This document shows positions 7,485 through 15,452 of a stretch of 20,995 bases of DNA, one piece after another. The number at the start of each line of letters is the position of its first letter. Positions within the stretch are counted from its first letter, which is position 1. The DNA is from RUG11551 sp045586185. GTDB taxonomy: Bacteria > Planctomycetota > Planctomycetia > Pirellulales > Thermoguttaceae. The stretch is from NCBI GenBank assembly GCA_045586185.1, contig JAZMZV010000089.1, positions 1 through 20,995 of the forward strand, read 5' to 3'. The notes below the pieces were generated by a model that had not been told where the DNA came from, did not search any database, and worked only from the letters and a program-made list of their open reading frames with translations. Position numbers and translations under genes: made by a program.

Positions 7485-8600
7485 CAATCTCTTCGGGCAG
7501 CTCAGTCTGGCTAACGTCAGAAGAACGACCGTCATGAGGATTAAAACTCCGCAGTTTTTAAATATATTTTGCCAGACGTCGCCAACCAATAGCGAAGTCT
7601 GTAAAAAGTCTACGTAATATCTAGCGGGAACAATTAGCGTTACATATTGCAAAAACGTCGGCATGCTTTTGATCTCAAAAAGAAATCCGGACAGCAGATA
7701 CGACGGTAAAAATGAAATCAGCGACCCCATCGAAATGGCGATAAACTGGTTTTTCGTTGCGCTGGAAATAAGAATCCCGATTGCCAGCGCCAGAATCAAA
7801 TACAGGCTCGACCCGAACAGCAGGATCAGCCAGTTTCCGCGAACGGGAACGCCAAACAGGTATCGCGCCATAATCAGGGAAATGACAAGGCCAATTATTC
7901 CCAAACAAAAATTGTTCGTCATTTTGGCAAGCAGAATTTCCGTCGATTTCATCGGCGTTACAAACAGGCTTTCCAGGTTTCCCTGTTCGTATTCCCGCGC
8001 CATAACCATGGACGTCAGCAGTGTTCCGATAATCGTCAGAACGATAACGATAATTCCGGGAACGATTGTATAGGCGCTGCTGTTGGCGTCGTTAAACCAT
8101 TGTCGGGTTTGAATTTCAATATCGCCAATTCCGGTAGTTGAAATCGCTCCTGATTCTTCGTTTATTTTTTGCAATGCGCCCAGCAGAGCCGACTGAATAT
8201 AGCTTTGTTTGAGCAGCCCCGGCGAAGGGTTGGAGGCGTTGACGACAATAAGAATCTTCAGATCCATCTGATTGATTCGTCTGGTCAGACTTTGCTGCAA
8301 AAATAGACAGGCGTCGACCTGGTGCGATTTAATCAGCTCCTTCGCTTCTTCGGTCGATCTGACAATTTGCGCCTCGAAAAAGCCGTTTGACTGGAATCGG
8401 GCGGCAATGAGATTCGCTTTTGGCGACGGTTCGGGAATAACAATCGCCAGGCGGATGTTTCGGACGTCCGTTGACATGCCGTATCCGCAGATGAGTAGCA
8501 GAAAGATCGGCATTAAAATCCCAATTATAATGCTCAGCGGGTCGCGAATAAGCTGAACGAATTCCTTTCGCGTCAAAATGAGGTATCTGGAAAAGCTCAT
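7482..8600 (-). CDS. ABC-2 type exporter permease, YbhS-like
   Basis: 372 residues. The N-terminal cytoplasmic segment MSFSRYLILTRKEFVQLIRD and first membrane helix (LSIIIGILMPIFLLLICGYG) are typical of YbhS/YhhJ permeases. An extracytoplasmic domain (about 45-170) follows, then five membrane segments, with the AREYEQGNLESLFVTPMKS coupling motif after the second helix. Its ATG overlaps the ATPase stop codon (ATGA, 8597-8600), and a GGAGG site lies 7 nt upstream inside the ATPase gene: tight coupling of ATPase and permease synthesis. It pairs with the second permease (6200-7309) as a likely heterodimer. The substrate cannot be read from the sequence. Confidence 0.9.
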   Translation of the reverse strand: MSFSRYLILTRKEFVQLIRDPLSIIIGILMPIFLLLICGYGMSTDVRNIRLAIVIPEPSPKANLIAARFQSNGFFEAQIVRSTEEAKELIKSHQVDACLFLQQSLTRRINQMDLKILIVVNASNPSPGLLKQSYIQSALLGALQKINEESGAISTTGIGDIEIQTRQWFNDANSSAYTIVPGIIVIVLTIIGTLLTSMVMAREYEQGNLESLFVTPMKSTEILLAKMTNNFCLGIIGLVISLIMARYLFGVPVRGNWLILLFGSSLYLILALAIGILISSATKNQFIAISMGSLISFLPSYLLSGFLFEIKSMPTFLQYVTLIVPARYYVDFLQTSLLVGDVWQNIFKNCGVLILMTVVLLTLARLSCPKRL

Positions 8601-10159
8601 GGCGCCGCCTCCGTTTGCGTTTTTTGGGAAACGATGTTGACAAAGGCGTCTTCGAGCGTTGCGCCGCCGCCTTGAGCGATTATCTGTTCAACCGTTCCGG
8701 ACGCGACTTCGCACCCGTCCCGCATGATCAATATTCTGTCACAATAAGCGGCTTCATCAAGGAAATGGGTTGTAATCACCACCGCCACGCCGTCGTCCGC
8801 CAAGGCGAGAATTCGTTTCCAGAACTCGCGCCGGGCTATCGGGTCTGCCCCGGACGTCGCCTCGTCGAGAAACAGTATCGGCGGGTTGTGGAGCAAGGCG
8901 CACGCCATCGCCAAACGACGTTTATAGCCCATCGACAGCTGCGCGGCAATCATATTGAGATACTCGGACAAGTTAAAGACTTCAACCGCCCAGGCAATCC
9001 GTTCTCTCAGCTTTTTCCCGCTCAAGCCGTACGCGCCGCCGAAAAAAAGCAGATTCTGCCGAACGCTGATGTCGCCGTAAAGGGAGAACTTTTGAGCGAC
9101 GTACCCGATGTTGTTTCGGGCAAATTCCAGATTCTTTTCCAGCGGTTTGCCGTCAAAGAGAATCGTCCCTTCGTTCGCCCGGCTTAAAGCGCACATCGCG
9201 CGAAACGTTGTCGTTTTCCCCGCGCCGTTGGCGCCTAAAAGACCAAATATTTCACCGCGGCGAACGGTAAAGGAAACGTTGTTCACCGCGACAAAATCGC
9301 CAAATCGCTTGACCAGATTTTCAACGCGAATTATTTCCGGGGCGTCGGCGGCAACAGGATTGTTCCGTTTAAGCGGTTCAGGAACAGACCCAGTCATCAA
9401 GCGCATAAAACCGCGTTCAAAAGAGTTGCGAGTTGCGAGTTGCGAGTTGCGAGAAGGCGTCGAGGCGTCTCCCAATTCCTTTACCTCCGCAGGCGTCTTA
9501 TCCGCAAGCAGCTTCCCTTCAAAGAGAATCAACGTTCTGTCACAGTAGTCGGCTTCGTCCATATAAGCCGTACTGACCAGAGCCGTCATGGATTCTTCTG
9601 CAACCGTCTGACGCAAAATGTTCCACAGTTCCCGGCGCGCTAAAACGTCAACGCCGACCGTCGGTTCGTCTAAAATCATCAATTTGGGTCGAGAAATCAG
9701 AGCGCAGATCAAAGCCAGCTTCTGTTTCATACCGCCGGAAAGAGCGCCCGCCATGCGGGACGTGAAATTAGACAGCCGATTCCGTTCCAGCAGCATCGGA
9801 ACGCGGCTGTCGTAATCCTCCCGAGGAATCCCATGAAGCCGGGCGTAGAGACGAATATTCTCTTCGACGGTCATGTTCTCGTACAGACCGAACTTTTGCG
9901 GCATGTAGCCGATGTGTCCCTGAATTTGCCCGGACTGTCGAACGGCGTCAGCGCCCAAAACGCAAACCGTCCCCTGACTTGGATGCAGCAGCCCGCACAG
10001 ACACCGAATAAGCGTCGTCTTGCCTGCCCCGTCCGGACCCAGCAAACCGGTTATCGAACCGGGCGAGACTTCAAAACTGACGTCCTGAAGAGCGTGAATC
10101 TCCTCGCCGGATTCTTTAAACGTTTTCGACAGATGAGAGCAGGAAATTACCGGATTCAT
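8597..10159 (-). CDS. Fused double ABC ATPase of a drug-type exporter, YbhF-like
   Basis: 520 residues, two nucleotide-binding domains in one chain. Domain 1 (about 5-230): Walker A GPDGAGKTT at 41-49, signature LSGGMKQKL at 140-148, Walker B LMILDEPTVGVD. The usual His of the H-loop is not at its place (VSTAYMDEAD), so this half may be catalytically weak. Domain 2 (about 275-510): Walker A GANGAGKTT at 309-317, signature LSMGYKRRLA, Walker B ILFLDEATSGAD, and a normal H-loop (ITTHFLDEAA). It energises the two ABC-2 permeases encoded downstream. The linker (about 232-250) contains SRNSQLATRNS, translated from a heptamer array at 9426-9453. The start codon has no Shine-Dalgarno; another heptamer array ends 6 bp upstream of it. 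Confidence 0.92.
   Translation of the reverse strand: MNPVISCSHLSKTFKESGEEIHALQDVSFEVSPGSITGLLGPDGAGKTTLIRCLCGLLHPSQGTVCVLGADAVRQSGQIQGHIGYMPQKFGLYENMTVEENIRLYARLHGIPREDYDSRVPMLLERNRLSNFTSRMAGALSGGMKQKLALICALISRPKLMILDEPTVGVDVLARRELWNILRQTVAEESMTALVSTAYMDEADYCDRTLILFEGKLLADKTPAEVKELGDASTPSRNSQLATRNSFERGFMRLMTGSVPEPLKRNNPVAADAPEIIRVENLVKRFGDFVAVNNVSFTVRRGEIFGLLGANGAGKTTTFRAMCALSRANEGTILFDGKPLEKNLEFARNNIGYVAQKFSLYGDISVRQNLLFFGGAYGLSGKKLRERIAWAVEVFNLSEYLNMIAAQLSMGYKRRLAMACALLHNPPILFLDEATSGADPIARREFWKRILALADDGVAVVITTHFLDEAAYCDRILIMRDGCEVASGTVEQIIAQGGGATLEDAFVNIVSQKTQTEAAP
8608..8612 (-). promoter_or_regulatory. Ribosome binding site for the first permease
   Basis: GGAGG on the minus strand, 7 nt before the ATG at 8600, inside the 3' end of the ATPase gene. 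Supports translational coupling with the ATGA overlap. Confidence 0.7.
9426..9453. repeat. Heptamer array TTGCGAG (4 perfect units) inside a gene
   Basis: Four perfect TTGCGAG units within the fused ATPase gene, encoding the SRNSQLATRNS linker. Since 28 bp is not a multiple of three, the flanks must have adjusted to keep the frame. Identical family to the intergenic arrays at 3690 and 10166. Confidence 0.95.
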
Positions 10160-10165
10160 TAAAAG

Positions 10166-10193
10166 TTGCGAGTGGCGAGTTGCGAGTTGCGAG
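10166..10193. repeat. Heptamer array, TTGCGAG family (4 units)
   Basis: TTGCGAG with one TGGCGAG variant, starting 6 bp upstream of the fused ATPase start codon, in the place where a ribosome site would be expected. Confidence 0.9.
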
Positions 10194-10269
10194 ACGGCGT
10201 AACTTTGTTCGTTTCACTCACTTCGTTACCGCCTTTTATTAACGATTCCCTTTATTGTAACGCTTGCGT

Positions 10270-10301
10270 AATTACTAATTACTCATTACTAATTACTAAT
10301 T
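10270..10301. repeat. Heptamer array, AATTACT family (4.5 units), containing a stop codon
   Basis: AATTACT, AATTACT, CATTACT, AATTACT, AATT. The TAG stop codon of the HlyD-like gene (10296-10298 on the minus strand) lies inside the array, which also encodes part of the last Asn codon. Confidence 0.9.
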
Positions 10302-11357
10302 GATCTCGACCGTCGCAGGCGCGCCGAGCTTTAATATCCCTTCCGGGTCGTTGACGTAAACGCGAACCTCGTAAACCAGCGACGTTCGCAGTTCCTGCGT
10401 CTCGACGTTTTTCGGCGTGAATTCCGCCGTTGGGGAGATGTATCCGATCCAGCCGTCAAAGGTTTTATCGGGCAGACCGTCAACGCGAATCGTTGCCTTG
10501 CCGGAGATTTTGACTTTTGCCAAAAGCGTTTCGTTCAAATATACGCGCACCCATTTGGGATTTGTAACAGCAATAATAAACGCAGAAATCTGCGGTGAAG
10601 CCATTTCGCCGGGTTCCAGAATGCGACTTCGAACCACGCCGTCGCACGGCGCCAAAAGTTTGCTGTCCGCCAGAATTTGCTTTTGAATTGCCAGCGTCGC
10701 CTGGGCTTGAACGACGGAAGCAAGCGCCGTTTCCTTCTGCGCCTTCGCCTGTTCGAGAGCCGCTTTCGCCGCGGCAATATCTTCTTTTCGAGAACCGGCA
10801 AGCATTTTTTCCAAATTGGTTTGCGCCAGTTTCCGCTCAGCAACCAGCTTTTTGAAATTGGACTCGGCATTGTCCAGATCCTGCTGCGAGACGGCTCGGA
10901 CGCCTTCTTCTGAAGACAACTTTTTATTGCGTTCGTACAGATTCTCCGCCGCATGAATTTGAGCGTCAAACACCTCAACGCCTGCGCGAGCGAGGTCAAT
11001 GTCCTCTTTTCGATTCCCGTTGACAGCTTTGTCCAACGCCGCCTGCGCCGCTTCGATTGCCGCATCCGCCGCCGTTACGTTGGTTCGAGCGGAATCTACC
11101 GCAGCTTGCGCTTCCGCAATTCGGTTTTCTATTCGAATCGTTTCCAACTCTGCCAGCAGATCGCCCTTTTTGACAGCTGCGCCTTCCTCAACATGGACAG
11201 CGGCAATGCGCTCTGAAACCAGAAACGCCGCGTTGACTTCACGATCGTCAACGTTCCCGTTGAGAATAATCTTACCATCGGACTCGGTTTTCATCTCGCA
11301 CCCGGCAAGCAGGCACAACGCGAATACATACAGCAGAAAAAAATGCGTCCTGTTCAT
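10296..11357 (-). CDS. HlyD-family membrane-fusion lipoprotein, YbhG-like
   Basis: 353 residues from the ATG at 11357; a TTG start at 11381 is possible but would put eight charged residues before the signal peptide. MNRTHFFLLYVFALCLLAGC is a lipoprotein signal with lipidated Cys20. Residues of about 35-80 form the first half of the lipoyl/barrel (VNAAFLVSERIAAVHVEEGA, then VKKGDLLAELE). A long alpha-helical hairpin, about 65-225, is rich in Ala, Lys and Glu and carries the family's repeated RKEDI motif (NGNRKEDIDLARAGVE and AGSRKEDIAAAKAALE). The second barrel half follows (SKLLAPCDGVVRSRILEPGE). It should bridge the ABC-2 permeases to an outer-membrane channel not encoded here. It lies 49 bp after ribH and is followed by the fused ATPase. 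Confidence 0.88.
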   Translation of the reverse strand: MNRTHFFLLYVFALCLLAGCEMKTESDGKIILNGNVDDREVNAAFLVSERIAAVHVEEGAAVKKGDLLAELETIRIENRIAEAQAAVDSARTNVTAADAAIEAAQAALDKAVNGNRKEDIDLARAGVEVFDAQIHAAENLYERNKKLSSEEGVRAVSQQDLDNAESNFKKLVAERKLAQTNLEKMLAGSRKEDIAAAKAALEQAKAQKETALASVVQAQATLAIQKQILADSKLLAPCDGVVRSRILEPGEMASPQISAFIIAVTNPKWVRVYLNETLLAKVKISGKATIRVDGLPDKTFDGWIGYISPTAEFTPKNVETQELRTSLVYEVRVYVNDPEGILKLGAPATVEIN

Positions 11358-11406
11358 TGGGATTATGTCTACATCAAACAAAGTTTAGAATATCAATTCA
11401 AAATAA

Positions 11407-11976
11407 TTAAAAGGGATTAATATCCCTTTCATCGATTTGTTGAAACAAGTCTACCATTTCCATCGCGGCTTCAGCGCAGTCAACGCCCTTGTTGCCCAAG
11501 TGAGCGGCGATTGTCTTGTCTGGAGCGTTTTGAGCGCCCAGTCTTCCGGACGGATACAGTTGTTCAACTGCAACGGAACGCGCGTTCGCCTGTTCGACGG
11601 TGTTGCACGTCAGAACGCCAAACATGACGGGAATCCCGTATTTACGTGAGATGTCAATAAAGTGACGGCTGATCGACTGATTTATGTGCATGTCATGCGT
11701 CGTTTCGCCTTTAATCACAGCGCCAAGACAAATAACAGCGTCGTATAAGTTGTTGCCGCTTACTTTCACGCAGCAGAGTTTTTCAGCAAGCGTTGGCAGT
11801 TCATACGAGCCGGGAACCCAGAAAACGTCAATCTGTTTTTCTGTTACCCCGGCTTGTTTCAATCGCCAAATCGCGCCGTCTAAAAGACGCTGGGTAATTG
11901 TCTTGTTGAACTTCGCCACCACGATAGCAAACTGATAACGATGCACGTCGTTATGAAAATCACCTTCGTAAATCAT
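11407..11976 (-). CDS. ribH: 6,7-dimethyl-8-ribityllumazine synthase
   Basis: 189 residues. It catalyses the penultimate riboflavin step, joining 5-amino-6-ribitylamino-uracil and 3,4-dihydroxy-2-butanone 4-phosphate. Hallmarks are IVVAKFNKTIT (substrate-ring Phe), VPGSYELP at 54-61, LGAVIKGETTHDMHIN at 84-99 with the catalytic His region, PVMFGVLTCNTVEQA and GNKGVDCAEAAMEM. The protein is longer than the usual 150-160 residues because of about 20-25 extra residues (about 135-160) between TVEQA and GNKG. No other riboflavin gene is nearby, and no FMN riboswitch was seen upstream. It is followed after 49 bp by the exporter adaptor in the same direction, so co-transcription is likely. No clear ribosome site precedes the ATG. 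Confidence 0.93.
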   Translation of the reverse strand: MIYEGDFHNDVHRYQFAIVVAKFNKTITQRLLDGAIWRLKQAGVTEKQIDVFWVPGSYELPTLAEKLCCVKVSGNNLYDAVICLGAVIKGETTHDMHINQSISRHFIDISRKYGIPVMFGVLTCNTVEQANARSVAVEQLYPSGRLGAQNAPDKTIAAHLGNKGVDCAEAAMEMVDLFQQIDERDINPF

Positions 11977-12054
11977 TTTGGTAATGGGGGTTAGGGGTGA
12001 GTTGCTTTCGGAGTGCGAGAGGGGAGCGAAGCGGAACTCTCGCTTTTAATTAAC

Positions 12055-12082
12055 TTTATAGTGGGTTAGATAAAGATGAAAG
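12055..12082 (-). promoter_or_regulatory. Weak candidate promoter for ribH and the exporter genes
   Basis: The minus strand reads CTTTCA, 16 bp, TATAAA, directly after the terminator hairpin of the RND operon. Only a moderate -10 match supports it. Confidence 0.25.
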
Positions 12083-12100
12083 CGGGAGCTTTGCTCCCGC
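12072..12100 (-). terminator. Terminator of the RND efflux operon
   Basis: Perfect 8-bp stem (GCGGGAGC / GCTCCCGC) with a 3-nt loop at 12082-12100. On the minus strand it is followed by TTTCATCTTT. It lies 35 bp after the stop codon of the RND pump. Confidence 0.55.
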
Positions 12101-12134
12101 ACTCCGAAAAATATTATCTGGCGTCGCGTGTATT

Positions 12135-15100
12135 TTACGCTTCCGACGCGTTAGCGCTCGACGCGGTTCCTGTTCCGAGAATCTTACGGAATACGCCCAT
12201 TACCGTAACGGCGATGGTGGTAATCACGATAAACAGAACCGGGGACACAAGAATGCCGACCATGGTTTCTTCAAGCATGCCGCCGAAGACCGCTGTACCG
12301 ATGTCAATTCGGCTGTGAGCGCCGGCGCCGTCAGCAAACATCAGCGGGACAACGCCCAAAATAAACGCGTACGACGTCATCATAATCGGACGAAGTCGCT
12401 GGCGGCCGGAAAGTCGCGCCGCTTCCAGAATCGTATGATTTTCCTTCATCCATTTATCGCGGGCGAATTCCGTAATCAGAATCGCATTCTTCGCCGACAA
12501 GCCAACCATAACGATCAAACCGATTTGCGTATACAGGTTGATGTCCAACCCGCGCAGGAAGACCGCTAAAACGGCTCCGGAAACGCCCAGCGGAACTGCC
12601 ATGATGATAATAATCGGGGCAGACCACGATTCGTACTGCGCCGCCAAAACGAGGAACCCGAAGACAAGCGACAACATAAAAACGACCGCGATGGACGTTC
12701 CAGCCTGAGATTGCTGATACGCCATGCCTGTCCAAAAGACGTCGAATCCTTCCGGTAAATCGGTATGGGCAATGCGCTTCATTTCGCTCATGCCGACGCC
12801 GGTGCTCATGCCCGGGTTGAGCGCGCCAATAAGCGCGGTTGACGTGTACATGTTGTATCGGGTTATATACTGCGGACCAACGGTCTCTTCCAGCGTCGCA
12901 ACCGAAGCCAAAGGCAGTTTTTTCCCCTCTGCGTTTATAACCGGCAGAGAAAGAATGGCGTCTCGGTCGGCGCGTTTCGAGCCTTCCGCCTGCAAAATAA
13001 CCTGGAACACTCGACCGTATGTGTTAAAGTCGTTGATGTAACGTCCTCCCAAATAACCTGACAGAGAAACAAAAAGTTCATTCAGATTGACGTTCATCTT
13101 TTTGCACTTTTCCCGGTCGATATTCAAATACAGGCGCGGGTATGTGGGTTTGAACGTTGACGTAATTTGAGAGAACGTTCCGTTTTTCTGCCCCTGGAGA
13201 TCCAGCTCTTGAGCCGCGTTGTACAGAATGTCCAGACCGGATTCGTTTTTGTCAATGAGCTGACCTTCCAAACCGCCTGAAGTTCCGATACCGGAAATGG
13301 GCGGCGGGGAGAAGGCAAGAACCCTGGCTTCTGGAACGTTCACGTAACAGTCCATCATGATTTGTTGGGTTAACGATTCGGCGTCCTGCCCCGGTTGTTT
13401 TCGTTCTTCCCAGTTTTTCAGAGAAATGATGCCTATACAAACGTTGCTTGAATACGTCCCGTCAACCATGGAAAAACCGCTGACATAGTGCGTGTTATTA
13501 ATAACGTTTGCGTACCTGCTCAGAAGTATCTGATTGATTTTTTTTGTAACAATATCAGTTTGTTGTAAAGAACGCCCGTCCGGCAAACGTATGTCAAGGA
13601 ACAGCGTTCCCTGGTCTTCCTGGGGAATAAATCCCTGTGGCATAACGGAAACGCCCCAAACTAACGCCGCGACAAGGCCAATCCAGAATATCACAGTAAT
13701 CGGCGTCGCAACCGTCAGAAATTTAAGGACTTTTTCATATCCGTGGGCAAATCCGTTAAAACAAATATTAAACCAGCGGAAACCGATAAACTTCTTTTCT
13801 TCCGGCTTGGATTTTCTTAGCAAAATGGCGCACAAAGCCGGGGCAATTGTCAAAGCGCACAGCGAGGAAATCAAAACCGAGCCGGCAATGGTCAGCGCGA
13901 ATTGCTGATACATAATCCCGACAAGCCCGGAAATAAACATCGTCGGAAGGAAGACCGCCATCAAAACGCAGGTTGTGGCGATAACAGGTCCGGTAACTTC
14001 TTCCATCGATTTGACCGCGGCGTCGTGCGGATTGAGGTCTTCTTCGTCCAGCAAACGCTGACAGTTCTCTACAACGACAATGGCGTCGTCAACAACGATG
14101 CCGATGACAAGGCAAAGCCCGAACAGGGTCAGCGTGTTAATCGTAAACCCGAACAGCCCCATCATGAAAAACGTGCCTACCAGAGAAACCGGAATTGTCA
14201 GCGACGGAATAAGCGCCGCTCGCCAGTCCTGAAGGAAAACGAATACAACAGCAACAACAATTGCAACCGTTAAATAAAGCGTTTCTTGAACTTCATCCAA
14301 CGAAGCCTTAATAAACATTGTTGAGTCATAGGCGTTAATATACTCAATGCCAGCGGACTCAAATTCCTCCTTGCGGTTTTCAAGTTCCGTTCGGACGTCT
14401 TCAGCCACCTGCATGACATTGGCTCCCGGAGCGGCATAGATGGCAATCGTTGCCGCTTCGCGGTATTTAGGCTGGAAGTCAGATTTGGCTTGATTCTCGG
14501 TTTTAGCTGCATTTTCACCAGCTTTTTCTCCGGAACCAGTTTTTTCTCCGGAATTAAAAGCCATGTTAAAAGAACCGTTGTTATACGTTTGACTGTCCAG
14601 TTCGATTCGAGCGACGTCTTTGAGTTTGAGCGCTCGCCCGTCTTTGCTAGTGCGGACAACCAAATCCTTAAACTCCTCAACCGTCTGAAGGCGCCCTTTG
14701 GTTGAAAGCGACAGGGTCATCAGCTGACCTTTCGGAGCCGGTTCGCCGCCAATGCTTCCTGCTGCAACCTGAACGTTTTGTTCTAAAAGGATGTTGGCGA
14801 TTTCATTGATTGACACGTTGCGTTGAGCCAGAACATCCGGATCAAGCCAGATTCGCATAGAGTAATCGCGCGCGTCCATCAATTCGGCGCTTCCAACGCC
14901 ATGAATTCGCGCCAAGGCGTCTTTAATATTAATCGAAACGTAGTTGGAAAGATAGGTTTTATCCTTCGTTTGAGCTGCGGTGTCGCTAAGCTGGAACGAA
15001 TAGAACCCTAAAATATTGGTTGATCTTTTACTGACGGTAACTCCAGTTTGACGAACGTCCTGGGGCAACCGCGGCTGAGCCAGATTGACGCGGTTCATGA

Positions 15101-15422
15101 CGTTAACCGTGTTAATATCCGGGTTCGTTCCGATGGAAAAATAAACGTTTAACGAATACGAACCCGTATTGGAGCTGGTTGACGTCATATAGAGCATATT
15201 GTCAACGCCGTTGACCTCTTTTTCAATCGGAATGGCAATTGATTCTGCCAACGTCTGCGCGTCTGCCCCCGAATAACTGCATGACACAGTAACTGACGGG
15301 GGAACAATGTCGGGAAACTGCTCAATGGGCAGCTGCAGCATTGTAACAAACCCGGCGATGAGAATCAGCGACGAAACAACCGTCGCGAAAATCGGTCTGT
15401 CGATAAAAAATTTCGAAAACAT
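12135..15422 (-). CDS. RND (HAE1, AcrB/MexB-like) efflux pump
   Basis: 1095 residues, a full-length proton-driven inner-membrane drug exporter. It starts with MFSKFFIDRPIFATVVS and first membrane helix, followed by LPIEQFPDIVPPSVTVS. The proton-relay aspartates in helix 4 are present (GIVVDDAIVVVEN, Asp445-Asp446), as is the helix-10 lysine (GLSAKNAILITEFARD, about 978). Length exceeds AcrB (1049) mainly through a low-complexity insert at about residues 290-318 (GEKTGSGEKAGENAAKTE) in the porter domain, encoded by an 18-bp duplication (14518-14553). It starts 30 bp after the adaptor gene ends, without a clear ribosome site, and shares its promoter. No outer-membrane channel or regulator gene follows. 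Confidence 0.95.
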   Translation of the reverse strand: MFSKFFIDRPIFATVVSSLILIAGFVTMLQLPIEQFPDIVPPSVTVSCSYSGADAQTLAESIAIPIEKEVNGVDNMLYMTSTSSNTGSYSLNVYFSIGTNPDINTVNVMNRVNLAQPRLPQDVRQTGVTVSKRSTNILGFYSFQLSDTAAQTKDKTYLSNYVSINIKDALARIHGVGSAELMDARDYSMRIWLDPDVLAQRNVSINEIANILLEQNVQVAAGSIGGEPAPKGQLMTLSLSTKGRLQTVEEFKDLVVRTSKDGRALKLKDVARIELDSQTYNNGSFNMAFNSGEKTGSGEKAGENAAKTENQAKSDFQPKYREAATIAIYAAPGANVMQVAEDVRTELENRKEEFESAGIEYINAYDSTMFIKASLDEVQETLYLTVAIVVAVVFVFLQDWRAALIPSLTIPVSLVGTFFMMGLFGFTINTLTLFGLCLVIGIVVDDAIVVVENCQRLLDEEDLNPHDAAVKSMEEVTGPVIATTCVLMAVFLPTMFISGLVGIMYQQFALTIAGSVLISSLCALTIAPALCAILLRKSKPEEKKFIGFRWFNICFNGFAHGYEKVLKFLTVATPITVIFWIGLVAALVWGVSVMPQGFIPQEDQGTLFLDIRLPDGRSLQQTDIVTKKINQILLSRYANVINNTHYVSGFSMVDGTYSSNVCIGIISLKNWEERKQPGQDAESLTQQIMMDCYVNVPEARVLAFSPPPISGIGTSGGLEGQLIDKNESGLDILYNAAQELDLQGQKNGTFSQITSTFKPTYPRLYLNIDREKCKKMNVNLNELFVSLSGYLGGRYINDFNTYGRVFQVILQAEGSKRADRDAILSLPVINAEGKKLPLASVATLEETVGPQYITRYNMYTSTALIGALNPGMSTGVGMSEMKRIAHTDLPEGFDVFWTGMAYQQSQAGTSIAVVFMLSLVFGFLVLAAQYESWSAPIIIIMAVPLGVSGAVLAVFLRGLDINLYTQIGLIVMVGLSAKNAILITEFARDKWMKENHTILEAARLSGRQRLRPIMMTSYAFILGVVPLMFADGAGAHSRIDIGTAVFGGMLEETMVGILVSPVLFIVITTIAVTVMGVFRKILGTGTASSANASEA
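14518..14553. repeat. 18-bp tandem duplication inside the RND pump gene
   Basis: Two units of CCAG(C/T)TTTTTCTCCGGAA, encoding repeated SGEK-type hexapeptides in the low-complexity insert of the pump's porter domain. The frame is kept because 18 is a multiple of three. Confidence 0.85.
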
Positions 15423-15452
15423 GGTTGTATGGAAAGTAATGAGTGTACGATG

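Larger units (their letters stand above)
12006..12109. repeat. Small inverted-repeat-bounded element (MITE- or REP-like)
   Basis: About 104 bp bounded by an 11-bp perfect inverted repeat (TTTCGGAGTGC at 12006-12016, GCACTCCGAAA at 12099-12109). Inside are a second hairpin (GCGAGAG 12015-12021 with CTCTCGC 12037-12043) and an 8-bp one at 12082-12100. It lies between the RND pump and ribH. Size and structure fit a non-autonomous mobile or REP-like repeat. No target-site duplication is evident. Confidence 0.5.

Noticed and set aside
3690..10301. Heptamer arrays as a CRISPR array
   Set aside because: Units are 7 bp and directly adjacent with no spacers, and no cas genes are present.
11977..12134. 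FMN riboswitch upstream of ribH
   Set aside because: No RFN-element conserved helices could be found; the region is occupied by the inverted-repeat element and a terminator hairpin.
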